This document shows positions 15,698 to 22,697 of a DNA stretch of 32,061 bases, piece after piece (the stretch's first letter is position 1; each line of letters opens with the position of its first letter). A program made the translations under genes and the position numbers. The DNA lies in the NCBI GenBank assembly GCA_964531215.1, contig CAZHFK010000008.1:1-32061 (forward strand), in the 5' to 3' direction. The stretch comes from WJKP01 sp964531215. GTDB lineage: Bacteria > Patescibacteriota > Patescibacteriia > CAIXNZ01. Below the pieces are notes generated by a model. It was given only the letters and a program-made list of their open reading frames with translations. It had not been told where the DNA came from and ran no database searches.

Positions 15698-16219
15698 AAG
15701 AAATTTAAAAGATAAGACTAGCTGATCATATCTTTTTTTATGTTTTTCTTTTTTTTCTTTTTCAGGAAGATAAGCAATGATCAGCGCCTTATAATTATTA
15801 CCCTTAACTACGGAAAGCACGTAAAACAAATAAGGATTTTCAGCTTGTTTCTCAGCTACTTCTTTGCAATATTGATTTATTTGTTTTTTATCTTTTTGTA
15901 AAACAAAACAAGCTGTCATGCCGTCTGCCATTTGAGTAAAAGTCTCGGCCCGATTTTTAGTTAAAGTCAAAATTTCAATTTTAATACCACATAGTAATTC
16001 GTCCGTTTTATATTTTTGACTGGCAGCTAAGGCATCAGGCGAATAAAGGGCTAAATAGCCATTTGGCACGTCATTTTTTTGCAAAACCCAGTTTTTAGGA
16101 TAATCAAAACTGAATTTGTAATATGGGTCTTGGTAAGACACTAATTCTTGTTTTTCGCCGCTAGTGTTAAGGTTAATCAAAAGAACAATAATTCCCCACA
16201 ACAGCATATTTTTTCGCAT
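15686..16219 (-). CDS. Secreted protein, PsbP/lipoprotein-like, unknown function
   Basis: 177 aa. An N-terminal hydrophobic stretch MRKNMLLWGIIVLLINL looks like a signal peptide without a lipobox cysteine. The mature part starts YQDPYYKFSFDYPKNWVLQK, a pattern (tyrosine-x-Phe/Ile-x-Tyr-Pro-x-x-Trp) found in PsbP-like and related exported domains. It is otherwise unremarkable, with three cysteines. Function is unknown. Upstream is a TTGACT-16-TAAAAT promoter and a purine-rich GGGGGGAA about 5 nt before the ATG that may serve as ribosome-binding site. Confidence 0.6.
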   Translation of the reverse strand: MRKNMLLWGIIVLLINLNTSGEKQELVSYQDPYYKFSFDYPKNWVLQKNDVPNGYLALYSPDALAASQKYKTDELLCGIKIEILTLTKNRAETFTQMADGMTACFVLQKDKKQINQYCKEVAEKQAENPYLFYVLSVVKGNNYKALIIAYLPEKEKKEKHKKRYDQLVLSFKFLNGS

Positions 16220-16265
16220 TCTGCTTCCCCCCTCTACTTAATTTGGATTGACTTTATTTTAAGTT

Positions 16266-16293
16266 ATTTTAAACCATTTATAAAAAAAGTCAA
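16266..16293 (-). promoter_or_regulatory. Promoter of the PsbP-like gene
   Basis: Minus strand TTGACT (16293-16288), 16-bp spacer, TAAAAT (16271-16266). It overlaps the last codons of tsaC. Confidence 0.5.
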
Positions 16294-16913
16294 GCGGCTT
16301 CTTTTTTATTAATAAAATTAAGAGAGCCTTGGCCTTTCCTTATTATTTCAATTTCACCTTGACTTAAATCAATAATTGTTGAAGGTTCATCGAGTAACGG
16401 TCCCGCATCAAGCAGTAAATCTATTTTATTACGAAGCTCCTTGTTTAATTCTTGTAATTCTGTAATATTCTGTTCCCCGGATATATTTAAACTGGTAGTA
16501 ATAATCGGCGAGTTTAATTTTTGGGTAATTTGTAAACAAAATTGATTATCGGGAATTCTTATGCCAACGGTTTTGTTTTTAGTTAAAATGTTTTTAGGCA
16601 TGTTGTAGCGAGCTTTTAAAATAAAGGTATAGGGGCCCGGTAAAACTTTTTTCATTAGCTTAAAAGCATAATCAGGTATAATCACATATTGACTGGCTTG
16701 TTTAAAATCAGTACATAAGATGCTAAGTGGTTTTTTTTTATTCCGTTTTTTTATACTGTAAATTTTATTAACCGCTTGTTTATTAAAAATATCACAACCA
16801 AGGCCATAAACAGTATCGGTCGGATAAGCAATTACAGCGCCGTTTTTTAACGCCGTAACCGTTTTTGCTATTTTATTAGCTTGAGGAGAGTCAGGATTTA
16901 TTTTTAAATACAT
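16290..16913 (-). CDS. tsaC: Threonylcarbamoyl-AMP synthase (Sua5/YciO/YrdC family)
   Basis: 207 aa. It makes threonylcarbamoyl-adenylate from threonine, bicarbonate and ATP, the first step of the universal t6A37 tRNA modification. The signature is intact: GAVIAYPTDTVYGLGCDIFN, KRNKKKPLSILC, PGPYTFILKA, NKTVGIRIPDN, and ITTSLNISGEQN. It is the short YrdC-only form without the C-terminal Sua5 domain. It overlaps the DUF167 gene by 10 bp and ends a probable five-gene operon starting at MgtC. Confidence 0.92.
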   Translation of the reverse strand: MYLKINPDSPQANKIAKTVTALKNGAVIAYPTDTVYGLGCDIFNKQAVNKIYSIKKRNKKKPLSILCTDFKQASQYVIIPDYAFKLMKKVLPGPYTFILKARYNMPKNILTKNKTVGIRIPDNQFCLQITQKLNSPIITTSLNISGEQNITELQELNKELRNKIDLLLDAGPLLDEPSTIIDLSQGEIEIIRKGQGSLNFINKKEAA

Positions 16914-17134
16914 ATTTTAATTATTTTAGTTTTACTTGTCTGTCCGGCTAAAATTTCAATATTATTTTTAGGAACTTTAAAATATTTCCCTAAAAATTCA
17001 ATGAGTTGCTTATTGGCTTTGCCCTTTTCAGGGGAGGCGGTTAATTTTATTTTAAGAGAATTTTGAGTGAGTTTTATTATTTTATTTTCTTTACTGCCAG
17101 GAATGACTTTGATCGTATAAATTTTTTCAGTCAT
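16904..17134 (-). CDS. DUF167/YggU family protein
   Basis: 76 aa. It matches the small DUF167 fold: IKVIPGSKENKI, LKIKLTASPEKGKANKQLIEFLGKYF and NIEILAGQTSKTKIIKI. The ASPEKGKANKxLIxxL motif and the GxxSxxK end are diagnostic. Family function is unsettled. It follows the membrane-anchored 92-aa gene by 3 bp and overlaps tsaC, so it is cotranscribed. Confidence 0.88.
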   Translation of the reverse strand: MTEKIYTIKVIPGSKENKIIKLTQNSLKIKLTASPEKGKANKQLIEFLGKYFKVPKNNIEILAGQTSKTKIIKICI

Positions 17135-17137
17135 AGT

Positions 17138-17416
17138 TTATTGAGCTAATTGGCAGCCTTGTTCACTGGCAAAACAGGAATACGGAATGCCAATTTCCGG
17201 AGCGTCATATAAAACCCAATCAGCCGGCGCATCTTTGCAAACACCATTAGCACAGCCAAAACAATCAACCTTTCCTGTTTCAGGATTTTGCAATAAAACG
17301 CATTCTTCGTAGCGGATTTTATCATCTTCGCCTGGAATAATAAATAAAGAAAAGGCAATAGAAATAAAAACAACAAAAATAATAAAAATGACGATAATTA
17401 AGAATGTTTTTCCCAT
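17138..17416 (-). CDS. Membrane-anchored cysteine-containing protein, unknown
   Basis: 92 aa. Residues about 4-28 form one hydrophobic helix (FLIIVIFIIFVVFISIAFSLFII), after which the exported part contains six cysteines in the pattern EECVLL, VDCFGCANGVCKD, YSCFA, and QGCQL. The pairs suggest disulphides in an extracytoplasmic domain. I recognise no family. Position between IMPase and DUF167 genes with only 19 and 3 bp gaps suggests an operon member. Confidence 0.65.
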   Translation of the reverse strand: MGKTFLIIVIFIIFVVFISIAFSLFIIPGEDDKIRYEECVLLQNPETGKVDCFGCANGVCKDAPADWVLYDAPEIGIPYSCFASEQGCQLAQ

Positions 17417-17435
17417 TTTAATAAAAAGTTAATTT

Positions 17436-18221
17436 TTAGATTTTTTTTAAAAAGTTTAAAATCGGTTTATCAATTATTTTATTGCCGACATAGACGTTTT
17501 TTGAAGAAAATTGCCAAGGCTTACCTTTAAAATCATAAGCTGAACCTCCAGCCTCTTTAACTAATAAAATCCCGCCGCAAATATCCCAAGGATTGGCCCC
17601 AGGAGTCATATAGGCTTCGGTTTTACCTTTAGCAACCCAGGCAAATTCAATAGCAGCGCAGCCTAATTGTCTAATATCAAGATTTTTAATTTTAAAATAG
17701 TTATAAATTTTAAGAGCTTGTTTGATATGTTTTTCTTTATTACCGTGGCAATAAGTCAAGATTGCTTTATCAATTTTTTTGTTAGAAATTTGAATTTTTT
17801 TATTATTTAAAAAAGCGCCTTTGTTCTTTTCAGCATAATAAAACTCATTGATAGCTGGGGCATAAATATAGGCTAAAATCGGTTTATTTTTATAAAGCAA
17901 AGCGACTTGCACAGCAAATAAAGGATTCCCCATAGAAAAATTGGTCGTCCCATCGAGCGGATCAACTAGCCAGAGAAAATCATTTTTTTTATTATTATCA
18001 CCGGCTTCTTCTGAGATTATACGCCAGTCAGGTGTTATTTGTTTTATTTTTTTTAAAATAATTTTTTCTGCTAAAAAATCCGCCTGAGTCACTATTTCAT
18101 GTTTGCTTTTGAGTTTTGTCTTGATTTTTTGGTCTTTTTGAAATTCTTTTAATAAAGTTTGGCCGGTTTTTTTAATTAAAACCACCACTTCTTTTTTGAT
18201 TTTTTTCGTAAGATTCCCCAT
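17436..18221 (-). CDS. Inositol-monophosphatase-like phosphatase
   Basis: 261 aa. Lithium-sensitive phosphatase fold with the metal-binding motifs: ISEEAGD (first glutamates), WLVDPLDGTTNFSMGNP (DPLDGT), and NPWDICGGILLVKEAGGSAYDF (WD with the third metal aspartate). Family members remove phosphate from inositol phosphate, fructose-1,6-bisphosphate, or 3'-phosphoadenosine phosphates; the sequence does not discriminate. The ATG at 18221 lies 46 bp inside the MgtC gene; a GTG at codon 12 would reduce the overlap to about 13 bp. The family's first helix (KKTGQTLLKEF) is preserved either way. Confidence 0.85.
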   Translation of the reverse strand: MGNLTKKIKKEVVVLIKKTGQTLLKEFQKDQKIKTKLKSKHEIVTQADFLAEKIILKKIKQITPDWRIISEEAGDNNKKNDFLWLVDPLDGTTNFSMGNPLFAVQVALLYKNKPILAYIYAPAINEFYYAEKNKGAFLNNKKIQISNKKIDKAILTYCHGNKEKHIKQALKIYNYFKIKNLDIRQLGCAAIEFAWVAKGKTEAYMTPGANPWDICGGILLVKEAGGSAYDFKGKPWQFSSKNVYVGNKIIDKPILNFLKKI

Positions 18222-18649
18222 AAGTTGTTTTTTGATTTTAATTTATATTCTAATTTTCCAAGCACAAACAAAACAAAAAATATTAAGAAAGAAGTAATAA
18301 TCGCCACAGCAAACCAACCTAGCCCGATAGTTACTCCCATGGCCGCACTGGCCCATAAAGCCGCAGCCGTTGTTAATCCTTCAATTTCATGTTTTTCGAA
18401 AATAATTAAACCGGCGCCAATAAAACCAATACCAACAACAACTTGGCCAATAATACGGGAGGGATCTATAGAATTAAAATGATTAAAACCTTCAAGGGCT
18501 ATTATTGTAAATAAAGTTGCGCCCATACTAACCAAAGCATAATTTCGGCTACCGGCAGGCTTTCCGGTTGATTCGCGTTCCAAGCCAATACAATAACCCA
18601 AAATAATAGCCAATAAAAGTTTACCAAAAATAATTAAAAGACCATTCAT
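18176..18649 (-). CDS. MgtC/SapB family membrane protein
   Basis: 157 aa with four to five hydrophobic segments. The signature ILGYCIGLERESTGKPAGSRNYALVSMGATLFTIIA and VVVGIGFIGAGLIIF, then GLTTAAALWASAAMGVTIGLG, is diagnostic for the MgtC/SapB transmembrane domain. The C-terminal soluble domain of longer members is missing, leaving only a short basic tail. In other bacteria the family is linked to low-magnesium adaptation and F-ATPase control; here the role is unproven. It is the first gene of the likely operon MgtC-IMPase-92aa-DUF167-tsaC. Confidence 0.88.
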   Translation of the reverse strand: MNGLLIIFGKLLLAIILGYCIGLERESTGKPAGSRNYALVSMGATLFTIIALEGFNHFNSIDPSRIIGQVVVGIGFIGAGLIIFEKHEIEGLTTAAALWASAAMGVTIGLGWFAVAIITSFLIFFVLFVLGKLEYKLKSKNNLWGILRKKSKKKWWF

Positions 18650-18710
18650 AATTTTTGCTTAAAAATTTAAAATATACTAGTATTATAACAAACATTCAAG
18701 GAGGGGAAAA

Positions 18711-18911
18711 ATGGTTAAGAGCAAAAGGTCAGGGTTGACTCCCTTGCAAAAAGAAATGCAAAGATTAGTTAAACAACAAAAAAAAGCCTTAAAACAAGCC
18801 TGTCCGGATTGCCGGGGAGAACTAAAGAGAGAAACAATCATTCGGCTTTGCTGTTTGTCTTGTGGTAATTGTTATTATGTTGAGGATTTAATAAAAGGTG
18901 CTAGAAACTAG
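18711..18911 (+). CDS. Zinc-ribbon small protein
   Basis: 66 aa. A basic N-terminus (MVKSKRSGLTPLQKEMQRLVKQQKKALKQA) looks like a helix, followed by a C4 zinc ribbon: CPDCRGELKRETIIRLCCLSCGNCYYVEDL (CxxC...CxxC). It may bind RNA or DNA or act as a partner protein. The strong SD AAGGAGGGG lies 5 nt before the ATG, unlike the surrounding housekeeping genes. No family is recognised beyond the zinc ribbon. It stands alone on the plus strand, diverging from MgtC with a 61-bp gap. Confidence 0.7.
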   Translation: MVKSKRSGLTPLQKEMQRLVKQQKKALKQACPDCRGELKRETIIRLCCLSCGNCYYVEDLIKGARN

Positions 18912-18920
18912 TACTTTTTT

Positions 18921-19421
18921 TTAAATTTTTTCTAAAATGATAAGCTGAGCTTTTTTAGTTTTGGTATCAAAAATGGCAAAGGTTGCTTTGGCAAAAAGAC
19001 CGGCAACGGTTCCCGGATTAAGTAAATTTGTTTTGCCTTTTTTTTCTTGCCAAGGAGTATGAGTATGCCCGTAAAAGATAAAATCATATTTTTGTGATTG
19101 AGCCATTTTTTTTGCTACAAACGGGAAATGGCAAAAAACTAATTTTAAACCATCAACTTCAATTTTAGCAGTATTGCCATGATATTTTAGCTTTTTATGC
19201 TCTTTTTCTACATTTTTGAAGCCGTCAACATCCCCGTCAACATTACCTTTAGCCAAATGAATTTTGCCTTTATATAATTTAGCCATTTCATCTAAAGTTG
19301 AGGGAGCACAAACATCTCCGCAATGAATTATCATTGGGATTTTATGTTTATTTAAGTATTTAATTGTTTTTTCCAGATTAGGCCAATTATCATGGGAGTC
19401 AGAAATGATTGCTATTTTCAT
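18921..19421 (-). CDS. YfcE/MJ0936-type metallophosphodiesterase
   Basis: 166 aa. All calcineurin-like motifs are present: IISDSHDNWPNL (D-x-H), IIHCGDVCAP (GDxx), AKGNVDGD (GNxD), VFCHFPF (H), and FYGHTHTPWQE (GHTH), ending with LLNPGTVAG. Small members cleave phosphodiesters in vitro; the physiological substrate is usually unknown. A shortened relic of a second copy lies about 100 bp upstream on the same strand (see 19523-19579). Confidence 0.88.
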   Translation of the reverse strand: MKIAIISDSHDNWPNLEKTIKYLNKHKIPMIIHCGDVCAPSTLDEMAKLYKGKIHLAKGNVDGDVDGFKNVEKEHKKLKYHGNTAKIEVDGLKLVFCHFPFVAKKMAQSQKYDFIFYGHTHTPWQEKKGKTNLLNPGTVAGLFAKATFAIFDTKTKKAQLIILEKI

Positions 19422-19438
19422 AGATATTTAGGTAGGCA

Positions 19439-19535
19439 TTTAGTCATTAGGCATTGAGACTAGGAGTATTTTGTTTAATAATATTTTTCAATTTACTAAT
19501 ACCTAATTATTCATACCAATTACTAATAATTAATT
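19439..19535. repeat. Imperfect inverted repeat between yfcE and its relic
   Basis: The stretch 19439-19470 (containing TTAGTCATTAGGCATT) and the reverse complement of about 19497-19535 (TTAGTAATTGGTATG ... TTAGGTATTAG) align with several mismatches, giving a hairpin of about 100 nt. It lies exactly where a phosphodiesterase copy is broken. It could be a small palindromic insertion or AT-rich decay product. Alignment was by eye. Confidence 0.35.
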
Positions 19536-19579
19536 TTAGGCCAGTTATTATGTGAGTCTGATAAAATCGCGATTTGCAT
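19523..19579 (-). pseudogene. 5' relic of a second YfcE-like phosphodiesterase gene
   Basis: Reading from an ATG at 19579 gives MQIAILSDSHNNWPKINY and a stop. This closely matches the first 15 residues of the intact gene (MKIAIISDSHDNWPN), including the D-x-H metal motif, and the DNA matches too (GGCCA-TTAT-ATG-GAGTC). Only the first 18 codons survive. It is probably a duplicated start left after deletion or insertion. It could also be a recombination-duplicated 5' end that never was a full gene. Confidence 0.6.
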
Positions 19580-19598
19580 AGTTTAAGTTTAGGTAAAA

Positions 19599-19626
19599 TA
19601 AAAAACGCGATAATTTCGCGTTTTTT
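19599..19626 (-). terminator. Terminator of tig
   Basis: AAAAAACGCGA and CGCGTTTTTT pair around TAATTT, followed by a T-run on the plus strand and an A/T-rich run on the minus. It lies about 11 nt after the tig stop. Confidence 0.75.
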
Positions 19627-19636
19627 ATTTGATGTT

Positions 19637-20962
19637 TTATTGGTGATCGAGTTCTATTTTGGGATTATTTTCATTTTTAGTAATACAGGTTTGTCTTATT
19701 ATGTCCATGACTTTACGATTACCCATCAGGTTTCTGACATAATCACGATATTGAGCTGCTTCCAATTGTTTGATTATTTCGGGATTATTTTGATACATGG
19801 TTTTGGCCTGCTCAAGTTCTTTGTCTATTTCTGCTTCAGGGATTTCAATATTTTGATCAAAAAAGATTTGGCGCATGATTAAAGCACTTTGGACTCTTTT
19901 TAAGGCTTGAGGTGCAAAATCCAGCTTTAGCTGGTCAACGGTTTTATTTAAGTGTTTTAAATAATCATCAAATTTTAGGCCTTGTTGCCCGATATTTGAT
20001 TCCAGTTCCTGAATCATTTTATCGGTTTCAGCAGTTAAAAGCATATCAGGAATTTCACCAAATTCTGATTTGGCAATTAATTTTTCCAAAAGTTCACGAT
20101 CCAATTTTTCCTCAGCTTTGTGTGATTCTTCGTGTTCCAGGTTTTGTTTGATTTGCTGCTTTAATTTAGCCAGGGATTCCTGACCCAGTTCTTTGGCAAA
20201 TTCATCATTAAGCTCTGGCAATTCACGTTTATAAACATTTAAGACTTTGACTTTAAATTTAGCAGGTTTTCCGGCCAAATCTTTATTATGATATTCTTCT
20301 GGAAAATTTAATTCAAATTCTTTTTCTTCGTCTTTTTTTAAACCAATCAAATTTTCTTCAAAACCCGGTATAAAATGATCAGAACCAATAACTAAGGGAT
20401 ATTTTTTTTGTGCACCTCCTTCAATCGGTACATTGTCACGGAAAACATCAAAATCAATTTCAACTTTATCGCCTTTTTCAACTTTTTTATCTTCCAAAGT
20501 TTCTTTTGCTCGGGATTCTCTTAATTCTTCTAAAGCTTTATTAACTTGTTCGTCAGTAATTTTGATTTCCGGTTCCTTTATTTTGATTGATTGCCAGTCA
20601 CCCAGTTTGACTTTAGGAATTAAAGCAATCGTTGCTTTATAAACAAAATCATTATCTGGAGTTAATTTGACAAATTCAACTTTGGGAGATCCCAAAGGTT
20701 CCAGCTTTTCTTTGGTAGCCAGGTCAATATATGATTTTTCTACGGCCAAGCCAGCTGCTTCTTCATAAAGTTTCATCTCACCAACTCTTTGCTTGATAGC
20801 CTCAATTGAAGCTTTACCAGGGCGAAAGCCCTCAATTTTGGATGATTGAGAAATGTTTTGAGCTGCTTGTTGTAAAAATGATTTTAATTCTTCATTAGGA
20901 ATAGTGACTGTGATTTCTACTTCATTTTTGGGTAGTTTTTTTATTTCGTGTTGATAATTCAT
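19637..20962 (-). CDS. tig: Trigger factor (ribosome-associated chaperone)
   Basis: 441 aa, three-domain layout. N-terminal ribosome-binding domain with the GFRPGKAS loop at 45-52, where the usual signature GFRxGKxP has lost the final proline. The FKBP-like PPIase domain follows (KGDKVEIDFDVFRDNVPIEGG ... IPGFEENLIGLKKDEEKEFELNFPEEY, about 160-245). The long helical C-terminal chaperone domain contains ELPELNDEFAKELG. It is usually a single-copy gene. The promoter lies 160 bp upstream, so the mRNA has a long leader with a GGGTAG/CTACCC hairpin (21065-21070 with 21099-21104). Confidence 0.93.
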   Translation of the reverse strand: MNYQHEIKKLPKNEVEITVTIPNEELKSFLQQAAQNISQSSKIEGFRPGKASIEAIKQRVGEMKLYEEAAGLAVEKSYIDLATKEKLEPLGSPKVEFVKLTPDNDFVYKATIALIPKVKLGDWQSIKIKEPEIKITDEQVNKALEELRESRAKETLEDKKVEKGDKVEIDFDVFRDNVPIEGGAQKKYPLVIGSDHFIPGFEENLIGLKKDEEKEFELNFPEEYHNKDLAGKPAKFKVKVLNVYKRELPELNDEFAKELGQESLAKLKQQIKQNLEHEESHKAEEKLDRELLEKLIAKSEFGEIPDMLLTAETDKMIQELESNIGQQGLKFDDYLKHLNKTVDQLKLDFAPQALKRVQSALIMRQIFFDQNIEIPEAEIDKELEQAKTMYQNNPEIIKQLEAAQYRDYVRNLMGNRKVMDIIRQTCITKNENNPKIELDHQ

Positions 20963-21124
20963 AATTTGATTTTTTAATTAAATTAGAGCGAAAAGTACTG
21001 GGAGTACGATAACGCGTTGTTTTTTTATTAATTTTTTTAGAGTGATTTTTCATAAATAAATTCTGGGTAGCTGAGAAATTTTAATGTTAAATTAAGAACT
21101 ACCCGAAAAATAAATATTATTACA

Positions 21125-21153
21125 AGTCTAATACAAAATCATAAAAATGTCAA
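21125..21153 (-). promoter_or_regulatory. tig promoter
   Basis: Minus strand TTGACA (21153-21148), 17-bp spacer, TAGACT (21130-21125). It begins just downstream of the terminator T-tract of the array gene (CGGGTTTTTTCATTGACA). Confidence 0.65.
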
Positions 21154-21157
21154 TGAA

Positions 21158-21192
21158 AAAACCCGTCACAGTTTTAACTATGACGGGTTATT
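21158..21192 (-). terminator. Terminator of the six-module array gene
   Basis: AACCCGTCA (21160-21168) and TGACGGGTT (21181-21189), 9-bp stem with a 12-nt loop; on the minus strand it is followed by a T-run. It overlaps the stop codon of the array gene. Confidence 0.8.
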
Positions 21193-22567
21193 TTTTTTCA
21201 AGAATATCAGCACAAGCTATTTTGACCTTCTCAAAATTATAAGCATTGACAATTAGTTTTTTAAATCTTACTTTGATGAATTGGGATTGATTTGTTCTTT
21301 TTATTACAGCAGTTTTAGTAATATTTAATTTTTTAGCAATGCCATCGACAGTCCCGTATAATATGTTGTCAATTATTACAAAGCCTAGAGAATTAGTCTT
21401 TGGAAGATTTTGGCTAATATCTTTGCAGGCCCCTTGGGCTTGTTGTATATTGTATGCTTCGATATGTCTATTGTTATCTCCTTGGATTTTAATTTTTTCG
21501 ACTCGATTTTTTTTAAATCTTTTCAACACAGTAGTTCTTGTAGATTTAAACATTTGGGCAAGCACACTAATTTTAGCATACTCTCGTCCTTTTATAACAA
21601 TTTTCCCATTACTGTCAGTTTTTGGTAAATCAGCTATTAATTCAGGATAGTTTTCCAAAAATTGATTTAAATTATAGGCAGTCAAGGGTCTTTTTTTTAT
21701 CCCAAATATTTTTTTACTCGTAATTTTTGTCTTAGATTTAGATAGTCGAGATTTAATAGAATGAGGAGTAATTTTTAATTTTTTTGCAATTGCATTAATT
21801 GTCCCATATTCCATCTCTTCTATAGTAACAAAACCATCCTTATTAGCTATTGGTAAATCAGTTAATAAATCTGAGCAAATCGATTTGGTCAAAGCAATAT
21901 TATATGCTTTAGCAATCCGATAATTAGCTGCTTTTATTTCTTTGTAGGGCAATTTATATAGTTTAATTCTTTCCCTTATCGTCGCCTCAGAAATATGGAG
22001 TTTTTTTTCTATTGCACTGATGGTTGCGTATTCCGCACCATCAATTATTGCTATCCTTTTGTCATTAACAAGAGGAAGAGTGGGCTCAGTTAATTCCGCA
22101 CAGGCAGAAATAATAGCTTTATATTGGTAAAATTCACATATTTTCCCTTTCCTCACACCTGTAATATGGGGTATTGTTTTCTTGAGGCGTGATTTGATGG
22201 TCGCTTTAGCGATACCAAGCTTTTCAGTTAAAACAAGAAGAGTACCATACTTTTCCCCATTTTTTAAAATCCAACCATTCTCATCAGCAATTGGTAAATT
22301 ACTGTATTCTGAGACAAAAGATTGCTTTAGAGCTTCATTCAGATTATAGAATTTTGTAGGCTTGCCTCTATAATTTTTCCCGCTTTGTGCTGGTAAATTT
22401 GATAGCTTTGATCGTAAAATATTGTCATTGATCGATAGGATATTAGATAGGCAAGAGATAGAACAGTATAACTCTTTTTTTTCTCCAGTTTCTTCATCAA
22501 TAATATGATATCGTCCCTCCTTATCCTGAAGGAGGTTATGTTTTTTGACAAATTCATCAAAATTCAT
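21188..22567 (-). CDS. Six-module tandem winged-HTH-like array protein (array A)
   Basis: 459 aa made of six units of about 73-76 residues. The module marker tyrosines are at 34, 107, 180, 254, 330 and 404. Each unit reads: linker LP-[IKL]-x-[DN]-x-x-G; short strand; Y-[AG]-T/K-I/V; helix (AKKLxI); turn; recognition-type helix (TIKSRL, TIRERI, SIKSRL, TVLKRF, AVIKRT); then basic beta stretch, AYN, and a helix ending CADL-like. This is the pattern of winged helix-turn-helix domains. Only module 1 differs, with an N-terminal cap MNFDEFVKKHNLLQDKEGRY shared with array B. No enzyme motif. Expected to bind DNA, possibly a long site. A strong AAGGAGGTCGTC SD precedes the ATG. Family not recognised. 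Confidence 0.8.
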   Translation of the reverse strand: MNFDEFVKKHNLLQDKEGRYHIIDEETGEKKELYCSISCLSNILSINDNILRSKLSNLPAQSGKNYRGKPTKFYNLNEALKQSFVSEYSNLPIADENGWILKNGEKYGTLLVLTEKLGIAKATIKSRLKKTIPHITGVRKGKICEFYQYKAIISACAELTEPTLPLVNDKRIAIIDGAEYATISAIEKKLHISEATIRERIKLYKLPYKEIKAANYRIAKAYNIALTKSICSDLLTDLPIANKDGFVTIEEMEYGTINAIAKKLKITPHSIKSRLSKSKTKITSKKIFGIKKRPLTAYNLNQFLENYPELIADLPKTDSNGKIVIKGREYAKISVLAQMFKSTRTTVLKRFKKNRVEKIKIQGDNNRHIEAYNIQQAQGACKDISQNLPKTNSLGFVIIDNILYGTVDGIAKKLNITKTAVIKRTNQSQFIKVRFKKLIVNAYNFEKVKIACADILEKK

Positions 22568-22592
22568 GACGACCTCCTTCTTGGTTAATCAG

Positions 22593-22626
22593 TTGATTGT
22601 TAATGTGCAATAATTACCAATAAAAT
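22593..22626 (-). promoter_or_regulatory. Conserved leader/operator of array A
   Basis: Between promoter and SD lies a stretch almost identical to the same stretch in array B. It contains TTGTTAAT (22597-22604), 8 nt, ATTACCAA (22613-22620), an inverted repeat with one mismatch. In array B the right arm is shifted by one inserted T. It overlaps the predicted transcription start, so it is a candidate operator. Confidence 0.45.
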
Positions 22627-22655
22627 AGTTTAACTGATTTTTTTGTTTTTGTCAA
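22627..22655 (-). promoter_or_regulatory. Promoter of array A
   Basis: Minus strand perfect TTGACA (22655-22650), 17-bp spacer, TAAACT (22632-22627). Confidence 0.75.
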
Positions 22656-22665
22656 CAATGAAAAA

Positions 22666-22696
22666 ACCCGCCACATTTATTTTTGCGACGGGCTAA
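22666..22696 (-). terminator. Terminator of array B gene
   Basis: On the minus strand CCCGTCGC and GTGGCGGG pair through 8 positions with G-T wobbles around a loop of 10 nt, followed by TTTTTTC. Sited directly at the array B stop. Confidence 0.7.
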
Positions 22697-22697
22697 T

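Noticed and set aside
20922..21053. 43-codon basic upstream ORF overlapping the tig start (MKNHSKKINKKTTRYRTPST...)
   Set aside because: No SD and out of frame with tig. Lysine/asparagine richness is what AT-rich leader DNA gives by chance. It would need conservation in relatives to be believed.
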